A stretch of DNA of 64,000 bases. Origin: a virus. The stretch spans positions 30,121 through 94,120 of the IMG/VR virus record IMGVR_UViG_3300009703_000007. The stretch is one strand, 5' to 3'. The notes below the pieces were generated by a model that was given only the letters and a program-made list of their open reading frames with translations, was not told the origin of the DNA and ran no database searches. Positions 25,323 to 34,405 of this stretch are shown piece by piece; position 1 is the first letter of the stretch, and every line of letters starts with the position of its first letter. The translations under genes were made by a program, and so were the position numbers.

Positions 25323-25336
25323 ATTCCCCTTTGGGG
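25316..25336 (+). promoter_or_regulatory. Candidate -1 programmed frameshift site
   Basis: T-TTT-TAA (25316-25322) sits at the end of the upstream chaperone frame with the stop codon in the A site. Slipping back one base lets tRNA-Phe re-pair on TTT, and reading continues TTA AAT TCC into the downstream frame. A small hairpin CCCC-TTT-GGGG (25326-25336) begins three bases later. The position fits the conserved tail chaperone frameshift. Confidence 0.55.
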
Positions 25337-25654
25337 TACGCTAGGACGCAGCTGACAATACGGAACGTCCCAGTGGCTCCGAAGGGGTCTGTCAGAGATA
25401 AGCTTATGTTAGCAGCGTTACTACGGGAGCAACAGACCAAGGCCGAGACCACCAAGGCTCTGCTGTTGGGCTTATCAGCGGCTATCACCTTTCAAGATAG
25501 AGAGAAACTGTTGACTACTCTGGATAGTCTGGCTGAGGGCATAGACGCCATGTACGTTCCGCTGGGAGAGCAAGCCAAGGCGGATAAGAGCCAAGCGCGA
25601 CAGAGACAGGAGCAGATGGACATCGAGCTTCTTGAACGTGTCAGCGCATTTTAG
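25319..25654 (+). CDS. Tail assembly chaperone, frameshift extension
   Basis: This frame is open from the slippery site and adds about 111 residues. Read alone it could only start at TTG 25331 (107 residues) without a good ribosome site, which favours the frameshift. It is helical (KLMLAALLREQQTKAETTKALLLGL, LLTTLDSLAEGIDAM) with a basic, Gln-rich end. The fused product would be about 293 residues. It lies nine bases before the tape measure gene. Confidence 0.6.
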   Translation, partial: LNSPLGYARTQLTIRNVPVAPKGSVRDKLMLAALLREQQTKAETTKALLLGLSAAITFQDREKLLTTLDSLAEGIDAMYVPLGEQAKADKSQARQRQEQMDIELLERVSAF

Positions 25655-25663
25655 GAAAAACTG

Positions 25664-28600
25664 ATGGCAGCGGAGCTTAGTAACTTTATATCTGATGTCA
25701 GCGCAGGGTTCCAAGGAACCAGCGCAGCATTTAGTCAGACAGGTCAACAACAGCACCTGACTCCAGGCGTGCTGCCCTTGGTTCATACGCCTATGGGGAC
25801 TGCTGCCAGTGTTACTCTCCCTACAGGTAACCCTGTGCTGGGGGTAAGCCCTGCTGTGGCACACCAACAGCAGTTTGCTATGGCTACTCCAGCGCCCATG
25901 TCACCGATGCTAGGAGCGCATCCAGGAGCGTCTCAGTTCCAACCACATATGGCCAACTTCATGGCAGGTGGTGACGCTATGGGCTTGCCTAGCGCTAGTT
26001 ACATGACCGCTCCTTCTATGGGTGTTTACAGACATACACCCACCCCGGGACACCACGGAGGAGGTATCTCACCTACTGCACGGACAGGCATGTTCGGTGA
26101 TATAATGAGTATGGGAGGACCTTATATGGGTCTAGGGTCGGGTATGCGTACACGGCCACTAGGGTACGACCCGATCTCCACACAAGCTGCGCACGCCACT
26201 AGCGTCACTAACCGTGCTATGGCTGCTACCGCTACTGCAGCGTCGTTTGGCATGTCCTTCGGTGGGGCTATGGCAGGAGACCTCGTTGGCACCGGCGTAG
26301 GCACAACAATAGGCGCAGCTATGGGTATGCCTCTTGGCGGCGCAGGGATGGCCGCAGGTGGATTCCTGGGTGGCATGGTCGGAGGGGTGCTGGGAGAAAA
26401 TCTCGGTATGCTGGGAGGTTACGCTATGAACCCGATGGCACCTATGATCAACCGTAGACGAGATATGCTACGGATGCAGGGTTCGACTAGAGGGATCGTG
26501 ACCACAGGGGGCTCTCTGGACGTCTCAGGGTCTGGCCTGGGTTACGGTGCGTCCACTTCAATGGCGCAGGGCATGTACGACATGGCTGCGGACAGTTCTC
26601 TCTTCAATAGAGAAGACTACATGAAGATATCTAGCCTAGCAATGCAGAACGGCATGGTTAATATGGCTAATTCCCCTGAGCAGATCCTTAAGACAGTCAA
26701 GGATGTGTCTAAGACCCTCAGTGTGTTCATGAGTGTTGCTGGGGACCCCGACGTCCAGAGTGCTATGGCGCGCATGGGGGATCTGTATCAAATGGGTGTG
26801 GCCATACCTAAGCTGACAGAGGCCCAGTCCAACATACGTCAGTTTGCTCGCATGGCAGGCGTATCCGTGGACGAGGCCATGTCTACATACGGCGCCCAAG
26901 GTGGGTTCATGTACAAGCAGGCAGGGCTTACTCAAGGCGGCGGTGTTCAGATGGGTATTGCGGGTGCGGGTATATCCAACGCGCTGATACAGAGCGGGGC
27001 GCTATCTCAGGCAGATGTTAATCGTCTTGGCGGAGTGTCTGGCATGGGCCAGAGCTTAGCTGGATCTGCTGCTGGATTCTTGGGTGGAGGAAGTGCTATG
27101 ATGCTACACGGCCTTCTGAGCAGTGGACCCGGGGGCAACCCAGGCATAGACCAGGCTAAGGTGCAGGCTTACCTATCTGGTAAGACATCCATGAATGACC
27201 TAATAGGTGACACCAGCATCTACGGTGGACGCAACGGTATCAGTAACGTTCAGTACGTTATGAACAACCAGGAGCGCCTCCAGACGCAGTTATCGGATAC
27301 TCTTGGGCCGCAGGGCACGATGGCGTTTATGCTCCGTGCTATGCAGGACCTACAGAGCACTATGCCCGGCGCAGATACGCAGACGGTTGCCAACATGATA
27401 ACAGGTAACAAAGATACTGCGCTAATACTATCCGAGCTGGCTGGTAACCCTACGGCTATGCGGTCTATGATTCAGGAGGGTCAAAGAGAGCAAAGACGCG
27501 CGGGGATGGCCGGGCACTCACGGTGGTTGGAAGAGAACTCCGCCTGGCAGAGTAACATCGCCAGGCCGCTGCGCCAGTTCGGAGCAGGACTTGGCGAGCG
27601 GTACTTTGGTGGCTTGTCACGAGGATTAGCTTCGTGGGAAGAGTCCAGCCGAGCAGAAGCTGCAGGACTTCACTTACGCTCAAATGCAGGTGCTGGGTTT
27701 GGGCTGTCTTCCACGTCGGGCCTACCGAACTTGGGCGGAGGAGCTCCCTTCAATGAGAAGGCTCACTGGTACTCTCTCAACCGACCTGCCAACAGCATAC
27801 TGTACCGAGCGATGGGCAATGAAGGTATAACTGGAGCGCTACGCAGTGTGGGAGACATGTTCGGCTGGGGGGGTATGTCGGATGAAAATATCGCAGCGGC
27901 TAGCAGGTCACTTATAGGTGCAGGGGACCTCTTAGCGGAGGAACTTACGTCAAGTCAGTTGTCGTCTATGACAGGAGGGTTGAACCAGTCTCAAGGTGCT
28001 GATGTCACAGAAAAGCTCCTGGCCACATTCCGAACTGAGGCTAGTAAACGAGGAAAGGATAACGCAGCCTTCACACCCGAGATGCTACAGATGGCGTATA
28101 AGAAACGTGACGGAAAGGCGCTTCCTTTATCTGAGGTAAGACGCGCTTGGCAGATAGGTGCAGCGGTGTACGGAAGTGACAGACATATCAAAACGTCTTT
28201 GGACAACGTACGACAGACCAGCTCTCAGCTTAGAGGCTTAGGGTCGGAAGGCATGACTGACCGCCAGGTAAGAGGGATATTACAGTCAGGAGTTGAAGAC
28301 GCTACTGGTATAAAACTTAGTGGACGTAGAACGTTGGATGCTTTAGGGGAAGTGAACAAGTTTGCTTTTGGTCAGGGACTGTTCGGAGAGAAGGGAGGCA
28401 TGGATCTTATATCCCTTCTGGGAGAAGCTTCTATGGTTGGGGCAGCAGGCGCTGATGAAGCCCAAATCAAGCTGCTCGGAACAGAGCGAGGCTCAGAGCT
28501 ACTTAAGATGATGCGCAGTGACGAGGGCCTAAACAAGAGTATACAGGAGTTGTATACTGGCTCTATACTGCACCGAGGGGACAAAGGTATTGGTGCGCTG

Positions 28601-28996
28601 GTGGGTGGCTCTAGAGGTGCCAGCTCTGCACTGGCTATGCGTACGTTGGCTGATACGCTTCAGAATCAAGGAGTCAACGTAGATGAGTTCCGAAAGGACT
28701 ACAGTCTCAAGTCTCTTCGTGGCTTGGAAGGTCTGCAGGGTAGACTAACAGGTAAGTCCGATGACTACGTGCGCAACTGGATAGGGGGTGTCATAGGAGG
28801 AGCAAGTGCCACAGAGCACGTCGGAGGAGCTATGGGCCCCGACGGTATGCGTGTCAGCACAGATCTCGCTTTGTCGTCTTTCGCAGCGTCTGCTGACACG
28901 TCGTCTAAGAGTATGGGAGAGCATGTGAAAACTTTGGGCCAGCACGTAGAAGAATTCGGTGTTGCTGTGCAAGAGATGCGGAGTAAGGGAGAATGA
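25664..28996 (+). CDS. Probable tail tape measure protein
   Basis: With 1110 residues this is one of the two longest products of the window, and it follows the chaperone pair. The N-terminal 150 residues are Gly/Met/Pro/Gln-rich. Residues about 180-265 are a long Gly/Ala-rich hydrophobic region with glycine-zipper spacing (GTGVGTTIGAAMGMPLGGAG), a usual membrane-active part of tape measures. The rest is mostly helical. AGGAAA lies seven bases upstream. At about 0.15 nm per residue it would set a tail near 165 nm. A metre-stick role is inferred from order, length and composition. Confidence 0.65.
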   Translation: MAAELSNFISDVSAGFQGTSAAFSQTGQQQHLTPGVLPLVHTPMGTAASVTLPTGNPVLGVSPAVAHQQQFAMATPAPMSPMLGAHPGASQFQPHMANFMAGGDAMGLPSASYMTAPSMGVYRHTPTPGHHGGGISPTARTGMFGDIMSMGGPYMGLGSGMRTRPLGYDPISTQAAHATSVTNRAMAATATAASFGMSFGGAMAGDLVGTGVGTTIGAAMGMPLGGAGMAAGGFLGGMVGGVLGENLGMLGGYAMNPMAPMINRRRDMLRMQGSTRGIVTTGGSLDVSGSGLGYGASTSMAQGMYDMAADSSLFNREDYMKISSLAMQNGMVNMANSPEQILKTVKDVSKTLSVFMSVAGDPDVQSAMARMGDLYQMGVAIPKLTEAQSNIRQFARMAGVSVDEAMSTYGAQGGFMYKQAGLTQGGGVQMGIAGAGISNALIQSGALSQADVNRLGGVSGMGQSLAGSAAGFLGGGSAMMLHGLLSSGPGGNPGIDQAKVQAYLSGKTSMNDLIGDTSIYGGRNGISNVQYVMNNQERLQTQLSDTLGPQGTMAFMLRAMQDLQSTMPGADTQTVANMITGNKDTALILSELAGNPTAMRSMIQEGQREQRRAGMAGHSRWLEENSAWQSNIARPLRQFGAGLGERYFGGLSRGLASWEESSRAEAAGLHLRSNAGAGFGLSSTSGLPNLGGGAPFNEKAHWYSLNRPANSILYRAMGNEGITGALRSVGDMFGWGGMSDENIAAASRSLIGAGDLLAEELTSSQLSSMTGGLNQSQGADVTEKLLATFRTEASKRGKDNAAFTPEMLQMAYKKRDGKALPLSEVRRAWQIGAAVYGSDRHIKTSLDNVRQTSSQLRGLGSEGMTDRQVRGILQSGVEDATGIKLSGRRTLDALGEVNKFAFGQGLFGEKGGMDLISLLGEASMVGAAGADEAQIKLLGTERGSELLKMMRSDEGLNKSIQELYTGSILHRGDKGIGALVGGSRGASSALAMRTLADTLQNQGVNVDEFRKDYSLKSLRGLEGLQGRLTGKSDDYVRNWIGGVIGGASATEHVGGAMGPDGMRVSTDLALSSFAASADTSSKSMGEHVKTLGQHVEEFGVAVQEMRSKGE

Positions 28997-29235
28997 CTAG
29001 AATAGTCTACAAAAGGCCGGAGTATATCGTTCGTGAGCAGCTGCGTAACGTTATCTTAAACTTTGGAAAAGGTCGAGACTCTGGAGATATCACCAGTATA
29101 AACTTGGCAATGGTTGAGAGCGTAAACTTCGTTTCCCGGACCAATCAAAGGCCACTTTTCGCCACGCTGGATATGCCGTCACGAGATGACCCTAATCACA
29201 TGCCAGCACTAGTAACAGACACCACGAGCGCGTAA
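28993..29235 (+). CDS. Small tail-region protein
   Basis: The product has 80 residues. It begins in an ATGA overlap with the end of the tape measure gene, with AGGGAG just upstream. The sequence is basic at the start (RIVYKRPEYIVREQLRNVIL) and neutral later. It may be a small tail tip or chaperone protein. No family was recognised. Confidence 0.65.
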   Translation: MTRIVYKRPEYIVREQLRNVILNFGKGRDSGDITSINLAMVESVNFVSRTNQRPLFATLDMPSRDDPNHMPALVTDTTSA

Positions 29236-29239
29236 CGAC

Positions 29240-30034
29240 ATGGCTACTACCAATCCACTGATACTAAAGAACGGTGAAACCGGGTCGGTATTTACAAACG
29301 CCCCCGTTATGACGCCGAAGTACCAGTTGCCTGGCACAGGAGGCAAGCGTTATGAGACAATGGCACGTTTGGGTGTCACGTCTATCCCTACCTTTGGAGC
29401 ATTCAAAGGAGACTTCGATAGGTACCGTGCAGCCCTAGAGGGAAATGGATACATAGACTTCATCCTGCAGTCTGCCGTTGAGAACTTCAACGAGCTTATA
29501 CAGGTAGACGAGCTGTTAGGTGACACGTACGTTCCATGGTTCTACGGACAGTCAGCTCCTACGTTTGCCTACTCCGGTATGCTACTGAACACACGACAAG
29601 ATCAGTGGCGCACGGCTATGCACTACTTATACAATGACGTGTTTCGGGGTTCACAGCTAGGCAAAAGAGGTATGTTGGTTCGTCTCCAGTATGACTCCGT
29701 ACTGGTGGAGGGCGCTATGACCTCCTTCGTACAGAGTATGAACGCCAACGATGAAACCGCGGTGCACTTCAACTTTCAGGTGCTGGTGAAGAGATTTATC
29801 GACCTAGACCCCCCAGCTGTAGACAATCTTCCTGTATCCGTGTCTAGGCCTTTCGAGGCCATCTTGTTCGAGCCTGCTCAAGAGTCAGCTAGACAGGAAG
29901 CTATGGTTAGCACGTCCATGTCCTCTGCTTCGGGAATAGTCAGTGCAGAAGACGTCGCTCCTGCCAACAGCACTCCCCCCACATCGTTGGGTGTACTCAA
30001 CGGTGGGTTTATCTCCGAGGATGTGTTCAACTAA
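29240..30034 (+). CDS. Tail tip/baseplate hub region protein
   Basis: The product has 264 residues. A central alpha/beta domain (about residues 85-195) includes APTFAYSGMLLNTRQDQW, AMHYLYNDVFRGSQLGKRGM and LVRLQYDSVLVEGAMTSFV, a layout seen in baseplate proteins that wrap the tube end. The C-terminus is Ser/Ala/Pro-rich and probably disordered. Its stop overlaps the next ATG (TAATG). It is likely a tail-tube initiator or hub component by context. Confidence 0.6.
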   Translation: MATTNPLILKNGETGSVFTNAPVMTPKYQLPGTGGKRYETMARLGVTSIPTFGAFKGDFDRYRAALEGNGYIDFILQSAVENFNELIQVDELLGDTYVPWFYGQSAPTFAYSGMLLNTRQDQWRTAMHYLYNDVFRGSQLGKRGMLVRLQYDSVLVEGAMTSFVQSMNANDETAVHFNFQVLVKRFIDLDPPAVDNLPVSVSRPFEAILFEPAQESARQEAMVSTSMSSASGIVSAEDVAPANSTPPTSLGVLNGGFISEDVFN

Positions 30035-30870
30035 TGCCAACGCTTAATACGTCTCTTCTAGCAGGGGCCTATTCCAGGTCTGCTACTACAGCTGTGGTTA
30101 GTCGCATGGTACCCCTTAACGACACCAAAGGTGTGGCGTTACCTGTAGAGATGGAGGTAGACGTAATAGGTATACCAGATACTGCGGACACCGAAATCCT
30201 TTTCTACGATGACGACCTTGGTACTCTAGTGGCGTACACAGGCGGAGCATTTACAGGTAGTGTAACTGGCGGATCCGTGGTACTAGCCGGTGGCGTCTAC
30301 ACGTTTAAGTTTACTCCAGCTGCGCAGCTACCATACCGTTCCACGGCTTTACTGGGCTGTTACGATATAGGTGCTGAGATAGGATTTTCTGAGTTCTTCA
30401 CGCAAGTAGACCCGGAGGTCACTGCAGGGTGGGCGGACACGCAGCCCATTGAAGCACACTTAGGTACCGCTCTGACGTTGTATCCTAACATGGAGAACTT
30501 CAGAGTAGCTGTGGTAGCTGCTTGTACTACAGACCCTACGAGGACAGATATAGCCAACAAAAGAATGGCTACGCTGCTACACCTAACAGAGCTCGGGGAT
30601 TTCTTGGCTTCTCGTAATACCCAAGTCATACCCCAGATGACTAAAGATTTCACAGCTACCTCTGCTTCCGTTAGTCAGATACTAGCTGTGGCAGCTAGTA
30701 ACGAAAGGTACTTCTGGAACGGTCTAGTTGAGTTGGAGCAAGCCGGGCTGAGCGTCAAATGGACTCAGCTCATAAAGGACCACTACAACGGGCCGTCAAT
30801 ACCCCATAAAGCCAGCGCTGTGTCCTTAGCGGTACACTTAGCAGTTATCTTGGAAAACAGCTTACTGTAA
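30034..30870 (+). CDS. Baseplate-region protein of unknown function
   Basis: The product has 278 residues: a beta-rich N-terminal half (VALPVEMEVDVIGIPDTADT, GGSVVLAGGVYTFKFTPAAQ) and a helical C-terminal half (NERYFWNGLVELEQAGLSV). It is joined to both neighbours by TAATG overlaps, so it is translated with the hub gene. A baseplate role is inferred from the operon. Confidence 0.6.
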   Translation: MPTLNTSLLAGAYSRSATTAVVSRMVPLNDTKGVALPVEMEVDVIGIPDTADTEILFYDDDLGTLVAYTGGAFTGSVTGGSVVLAGGVYTFKFTPAAQLPYRSTALLGCYDIGAEIGFSEFFTQVDPEVTAGWADTQPIEAHLGTALTLYPNMENFRVAVVAACTTDPTRTDIANKRMATLLHLTELGDFLASRNTQVIPQMTKDFTATSASVSQILAVAASNERYFWNGLVELEQAGLSVKWTQLIKDHYNGPSIPHKASAVSLAVHLAVILENSLL

Positions 30871-33350
30871 TGCCTACACTTTTCGATAATCCAGACAGTC
30901 CTCAGGAAGCACAATTTGCTGTGTATTTCTCAGGAGTTCACGTACCCGCTACCAGTGTCACGATATCCAACGCGGCGTGGGAAATGCCACAAGCGTCTAT
31001 ACAGGTCCCGTCATCCTTCTTATTGCACAGGTTTGGCCACGACGACAGAGTGCAGGTTGCGATCTTCTACAAGGATAATTTCTATACAGCAACTTCTGAT
31101 AAAGACCCGACGTTTCGGCTGATATTCGATGGAGAGATAACTTCCTACAGCAGGTCATGGTCTGCGCAGGGTGCCAACGTACAGTTCTCTGCTGTTTCTC
31201 ATGTCCAGATCTTTTCAGAGATGTTCATCAACTTTATCACGAACGTGAACGAATTAGCGGGATCTCACTTGGATACGGGCAGTGGCAGTGGCGTGCTTAT
31301 GCACGGATCGCAGTTCCCTACCTTATTCTTCAAGAAAGGCCTGGACACACGATCCCCACTGATTCAGCGACCGTACGATTTCATACGTAACATGTTGAGC
31401 GTGTTCACTAACAATGGCGCGGAGGGATCTGATGGGTCCCCAGCATTTGTGCGCTCAGTGCCTGTGCAGAAGTTCTTCGATAAACACCGAAAACTAGTAA
31501 AGATGGCCAAACGTTTTGTGGCATGCCCTGTAGTTGAAGACCGGTTGAGTGAGACCGGAACCTCTTTTATGTTTCCTATCATAGAAGCCGTGGGCAGTGA
31601 TTCCATCCTACGTGCGCTTATGAATCGAACCATGATGTTCTCTAACAGATCATCATTATGGCAATCGCTGTACATGACGTTCCAGATCATGTTCTACGAC
31701 ATACTGTTCTTGAATGCCCCGCCCTTTGTCCTTAGTGACCACACAGGAACGATCCTTGGTAAGGGTGATGTTTCAATGGATCGTGTCTCAGACGACCATT
31801 TGCTTAGGCACGCTGCTGCAGGAGAGACCGGTCAGACCGTTAAGATAGGCGGAAACGAAGTAACGCTGTATATGGATCAGGCCTATGTAGATAAGGCAAC
31901 GTCCAGTTCGTCTACCAGCAGCGCAGTTCCTACCTGGGACGGATCAAACCATGCGCTTTCATTTCCTCAGCTAGGTCAGTACATCACCAAGCCACAGAAC
32001 CAGTTCGGCATTCCTCCTAAGTGCAACACCATATTTCCCTCCATGGTTAAGAGCATGGTGTACAACGAAAACTTCGCTACGCAGCCTACCCGTTTGCACG
32101 TGGGAGACATAGAGTGGATACCTATGGCGGGAGTAGGTGCTACGACGCAGATGGACGTTGCGGGTAATGCTTTGAGGACAGGCTACCCAGAAGAAATCAA
32201 CCTACGCATGCAGGCGCTAAAGACAGGTCACCACAAGCAAAGTGTGTACGATGTGTTGTTGTGGCCTGACGAGTACTTCCACGGCGTAATCATGAGTGAG
32301 GAGCAGGGCCCGAGCTGGTTACGTTTTCTAGCTAACGACTTGAACGTTGTCAACGAATCAATAAATCCCGAGGACTCGGACAGGGACGACACACCCAGCG
32401 CTCCCGATCAGCCTGATGATGGTAAGTTCAATTCGGACGGGAGCTATAACGACAGGGTCACCAGGCTGTACTCTGCCTACGCTAAGTACAGATTTTATCA
32501 GGAGAAGTATTCCCGACGACAAGGTAGCATCAACATGTCCTTCAACCCTTATGTTGTACCAGGACTACCGATGCTGTACGTGGATACGTCGCATACTCAA
32601 GAGCATTTGCTGGCGTACGTAACCAACGTGTCGTGGAACATGAGTGTCGGCAATATGTCCACGTCGGTGTCTTATTCGTTTGGGAGAAGCGTCTACGAAA
32701 ATGAAGTTCTTCTACGTGATAAATTTCTGTTCATAGACGAATCCTTAGGCAGTGGTTACGCTAGTCTGACGCAGCCTGATGATCCTGTCCATACTCTTGT
32801 ACCAGCGCTAAATCAGTACGCTGGAGCCAATGAAATGTACCGTCGAATGTTCTACCAAGGAGGTCAAGGTGACGACGACACGGATAACTACACGGGAGCT
32901 TACCAGTCTTTTATGGAACGAGACGTCATTGGAGGAGACAACGTCCCCCTGACCACTGACGGTACAACGGTACCCACATCTAAATTCCAGCTGAGTTTGC
33001 GGCCGGAGTATCAACTATACTCCGATAGCTATGAAGATGCTATGCGGTTCGTAGCTAGGCCCATCTGCACTATTGATGAGTACATTCACTTTATCAACGG
33101 AGTGTCGGAGGAGGAAAAGGTGGAGCTGGGAGAGGTGGGAGAAGGTAGATACATGTACTTACGTCACTACATCCCCTTGGACCCAAACGCTATACTAGAC
33201 GGTGCCGAAGAAGCCATGCATACAACGGGTAAGGTGAAGATAGATATCTGCACTGATGTGGGCGAGTTGGCAGAAGTAAGAGCGGATTATGAGGAAATAC
33301 TGGATAAGCTCCATGATCAAATCTATGAACAACAGCATCCAAACGCGTAA
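30870..33350 (+). CDS. Putative baseplate hub protein (gp27/gpD-like)
   Basis: The product has 826 residues. The first 120 residues resemble the beta-barrel start of baseplate hub proteins: FAVYFSGVHVPATSVTISN, ASIQVPSSFLLHRFGHDDRV, FRLIFDGEITSYSRSW and VQFSAVSHVQIFSEM. Later segments include YDVLLWPDEYFHGVI and SINMSFNPYVVPGLPMLYVD, with a C-terminal helical acidic tail. It follows the tape measure and lies in a TAATG-coupled group, as expected for the hub that carries the spike. Confidence 0.6.
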   Translation: MPTLFDNPDSPQEAQFAVYFSGVHVPATSVTISNAAWEMPQASIQVPSSFLLHRFGHDDRVQVAIFYKDNFYTATSDKDPTFRLIFDGEITSYSRSWSAQGANVQFSAVSHVQIFSEMFINFITNVNELAGSHLDTGSGSGVLMHGSQFPTLFFKKGLDTRSPLIQRPYDFIRNMLSVFTNNGAEGSDGSPAFVRSVPVQKFFDKHRKLVKMAKRFVACPVVEDRLSETGTSFMFPIIEAVGSDSILRALMNRTMMFSNRSSLWQSLYMTFQIMFYDILFLNAPPFVLSDHTGTILGKGDVSMDRVSDDHLLRHAAAGETGQTVKIGGNEVTLYMDQAYVDKATSSSSTSSAVPTWDGSNHALSFPQLGQYITKPQNQFGIPPKCNTIFPSMVKSMVYNENFATQPTRLHVGDIEWIPMAGVGATTQMDVAGNALRTGYPEEINLRMQALKTGHHKQSVYDVLLWPDEYFHGVIMSEEQGPSWLRFLANDLNVVNESINPEDSDRDDTPSAPDQPDDGKFNSDGSYNDRVTRLYSAYAKYRFYQEKYSRRQGSINMSFNPYVVPGLPMLYVDTSHTQEHLLAYVTNVSWNMSVGNMSTSVSYSFGRSVYENEVLLRDKFLFIDESLGSGYASLTQPDDPVHTLVPALNQYAGANEMYRRMFYQGGQGDDDTDNYTGAYQSFMERDVIGGDNVPLTTDGTTVPTSKFQLSLRPEYQLYSDSYEDAMRFVARPICTIDEYIHFINGVSEEEKVELGEVGEGRYMYLRHYIPLDPNAILDGAEEAMHTTGKVKIDICTDVGELAEVRADYEEILDKLHDQIYEQQHPNA

Positions 33351-33352
33351 TA

Positions 33353-34096
33353 ATGTTAGACCTTAAGTTTCTTGGCTTGGGTGGAGATTCTGCTCAACAC
33401 AACGACTTCCCGGCTCAGTTCTTAGTCGGAGACACAGAGGAGGACTCCCCCGGGGTACTGGTGGGCTACAGCGCACATACTGAGTCCGCTCTCAGGATAT
33501 TCGAAATTGACCCCAACTCTATCCGCAGGATCTTTGTATTGAATCTCCTGGACACTCAGGTAGGTGGACTCGAGAACCTCGCGCTCAGTACCTTTTACGG
33601 TACCGTTCCAAAGAAAACTTTGTATGTACCTGAGGCTCTGGTGGAGGACCTGTGGGAAAAGCTTCGTAGGCCGCTTGAGGCAGTGGCTGGCGCACGTCAT
33701 AAACGTGTCACCATGGATGTGTATTTCAACGTTGTAAGTCTCAGTGAAGAGAACTCCGTTATGTACGAGGGAGATCTTGAAATCAGGCCCTTCCGACTTC
33801 CTTGTGTTCCTGGGATACATTGCTTTGGTCTGTTCGTCACCAACACTGTCGGTCCCAACCTAGCTATAATGCCTTACGGTACACTGAGCGCTGATCACCT
33901 AAAGAGTGTTGAGAAGCTACTTGGTCCTAGCGGATCGATGGTTGTGGGCATTAGTGATGTTATACCTGTAAGGTCTGAGCTTACGTCTCTAGCCTCTCTG
34001 AAACCAGGATCGTTAGGTAGAACCATCCTCTGCGGTGCCGAACACACAACTACAATAACCAAAGAAGTCAAGCGGGGAGAGAGAGTATTGTTATGA
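33353..34096 (+). CDS. Metallo-beta-lactamase-fold protein lacking its metal ligands
   Basis: The product has 247 residues. The N-terminal layout follows the metallo-beta-lactamase fold: a first strand (LKFLGLGGDSAQHNDFPAQFLV), a helix-strand (IDPNSIRRIFVLN), then VGGLENLAL and KTLYVPEALVEDLWEKLRRPL. In active members the segment before GGLE reads HxHxDH. Here the four ligand positions are N64, L66, T68 and Q69 (NLLDTQVGG, 64-72). The fold seems kept, and the metal site lost. It lies between the hub gene and the sigma factor region. It may be a structural or regulatory pseudoenzyme. Confidence 0.6.
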   Translation: MLDLKFLGLGGDSAQHNDFPAQFLVGDTEEDSPGVLVGYSAHTESALRIFEIDPNSIRRIFVLNLLDTQVGGLENLALSTFYGTVPKKTLYVPEALVEDLWEKLRRPLEAVAGARHKRVTMDVYFNVVSLSEENSVMYEGDLEIRPFRLPCVPGIHCFGLFVTNTVGPNLAIMPYGTLSADHLKSVEKLLGPSGSMVVGISDVIPVRSELTSLASLKPGSLGRTILCGAEHTTTITKEVKRGERVLL

Positions 34097-34401
34097 ACCC
34101 AATACAACAGGCTGCAGAGCATTGTAGGGTAGTAGGGTCCAGCGCGGTTGCTGCCTACCACCGTCTAGAAGGCGCAAAAATGGGAGAGGACTACCATAAC
34201 TTTCTATCAGAAGCCCTCGATATAACGCTGGCGTTCAACCATAGGTTCATATCCCTTGGTGGTCCTAAGGTCTTGATAGCGTTTGGAGGGGTTGACGAAG
34301 TCAAGAACGATCCTTTCGAAGCAGTGTACTGTTCAGACGCTGTGCCAGATTCAGATAGAAGAACGTTGGAGGGCTGGGCTTCCCCCCGGTGTGAGGACTA
34401 A
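34093..34401 (+). CDS. Small protein upstream of the sigma factor
   Basis: The product has 102 residues with an ATGA overlap to the preceding gene. It is helical at first (QAAEHCRVVGSSAVAAYHRLEG) and then mixed, with ISLGGPKVLIAFGGVDEV near residue 53. No family was recognised. It ends five bases before the GTG start of the sigma factor, so the two are probably co-translated. Confidence 0.6.
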   Translation: MNPIQQAAEHCRVVGSSAVAAYHRLEGAKMGEDYHNFLSEALDITLAFNHRFISLGGPKVLIAFGGVDEVKNDPFEAVYCSDAVPDSDRRTLEGWASPRCED

Positions 34402-34405
34402 GACT

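Noticed and set aside
34283-34405. Upstream start for the sigma factor
   Set aside because: It would overlap the preceding gene by 119 bases, while GTG 34406 has GAGG at good spacing.
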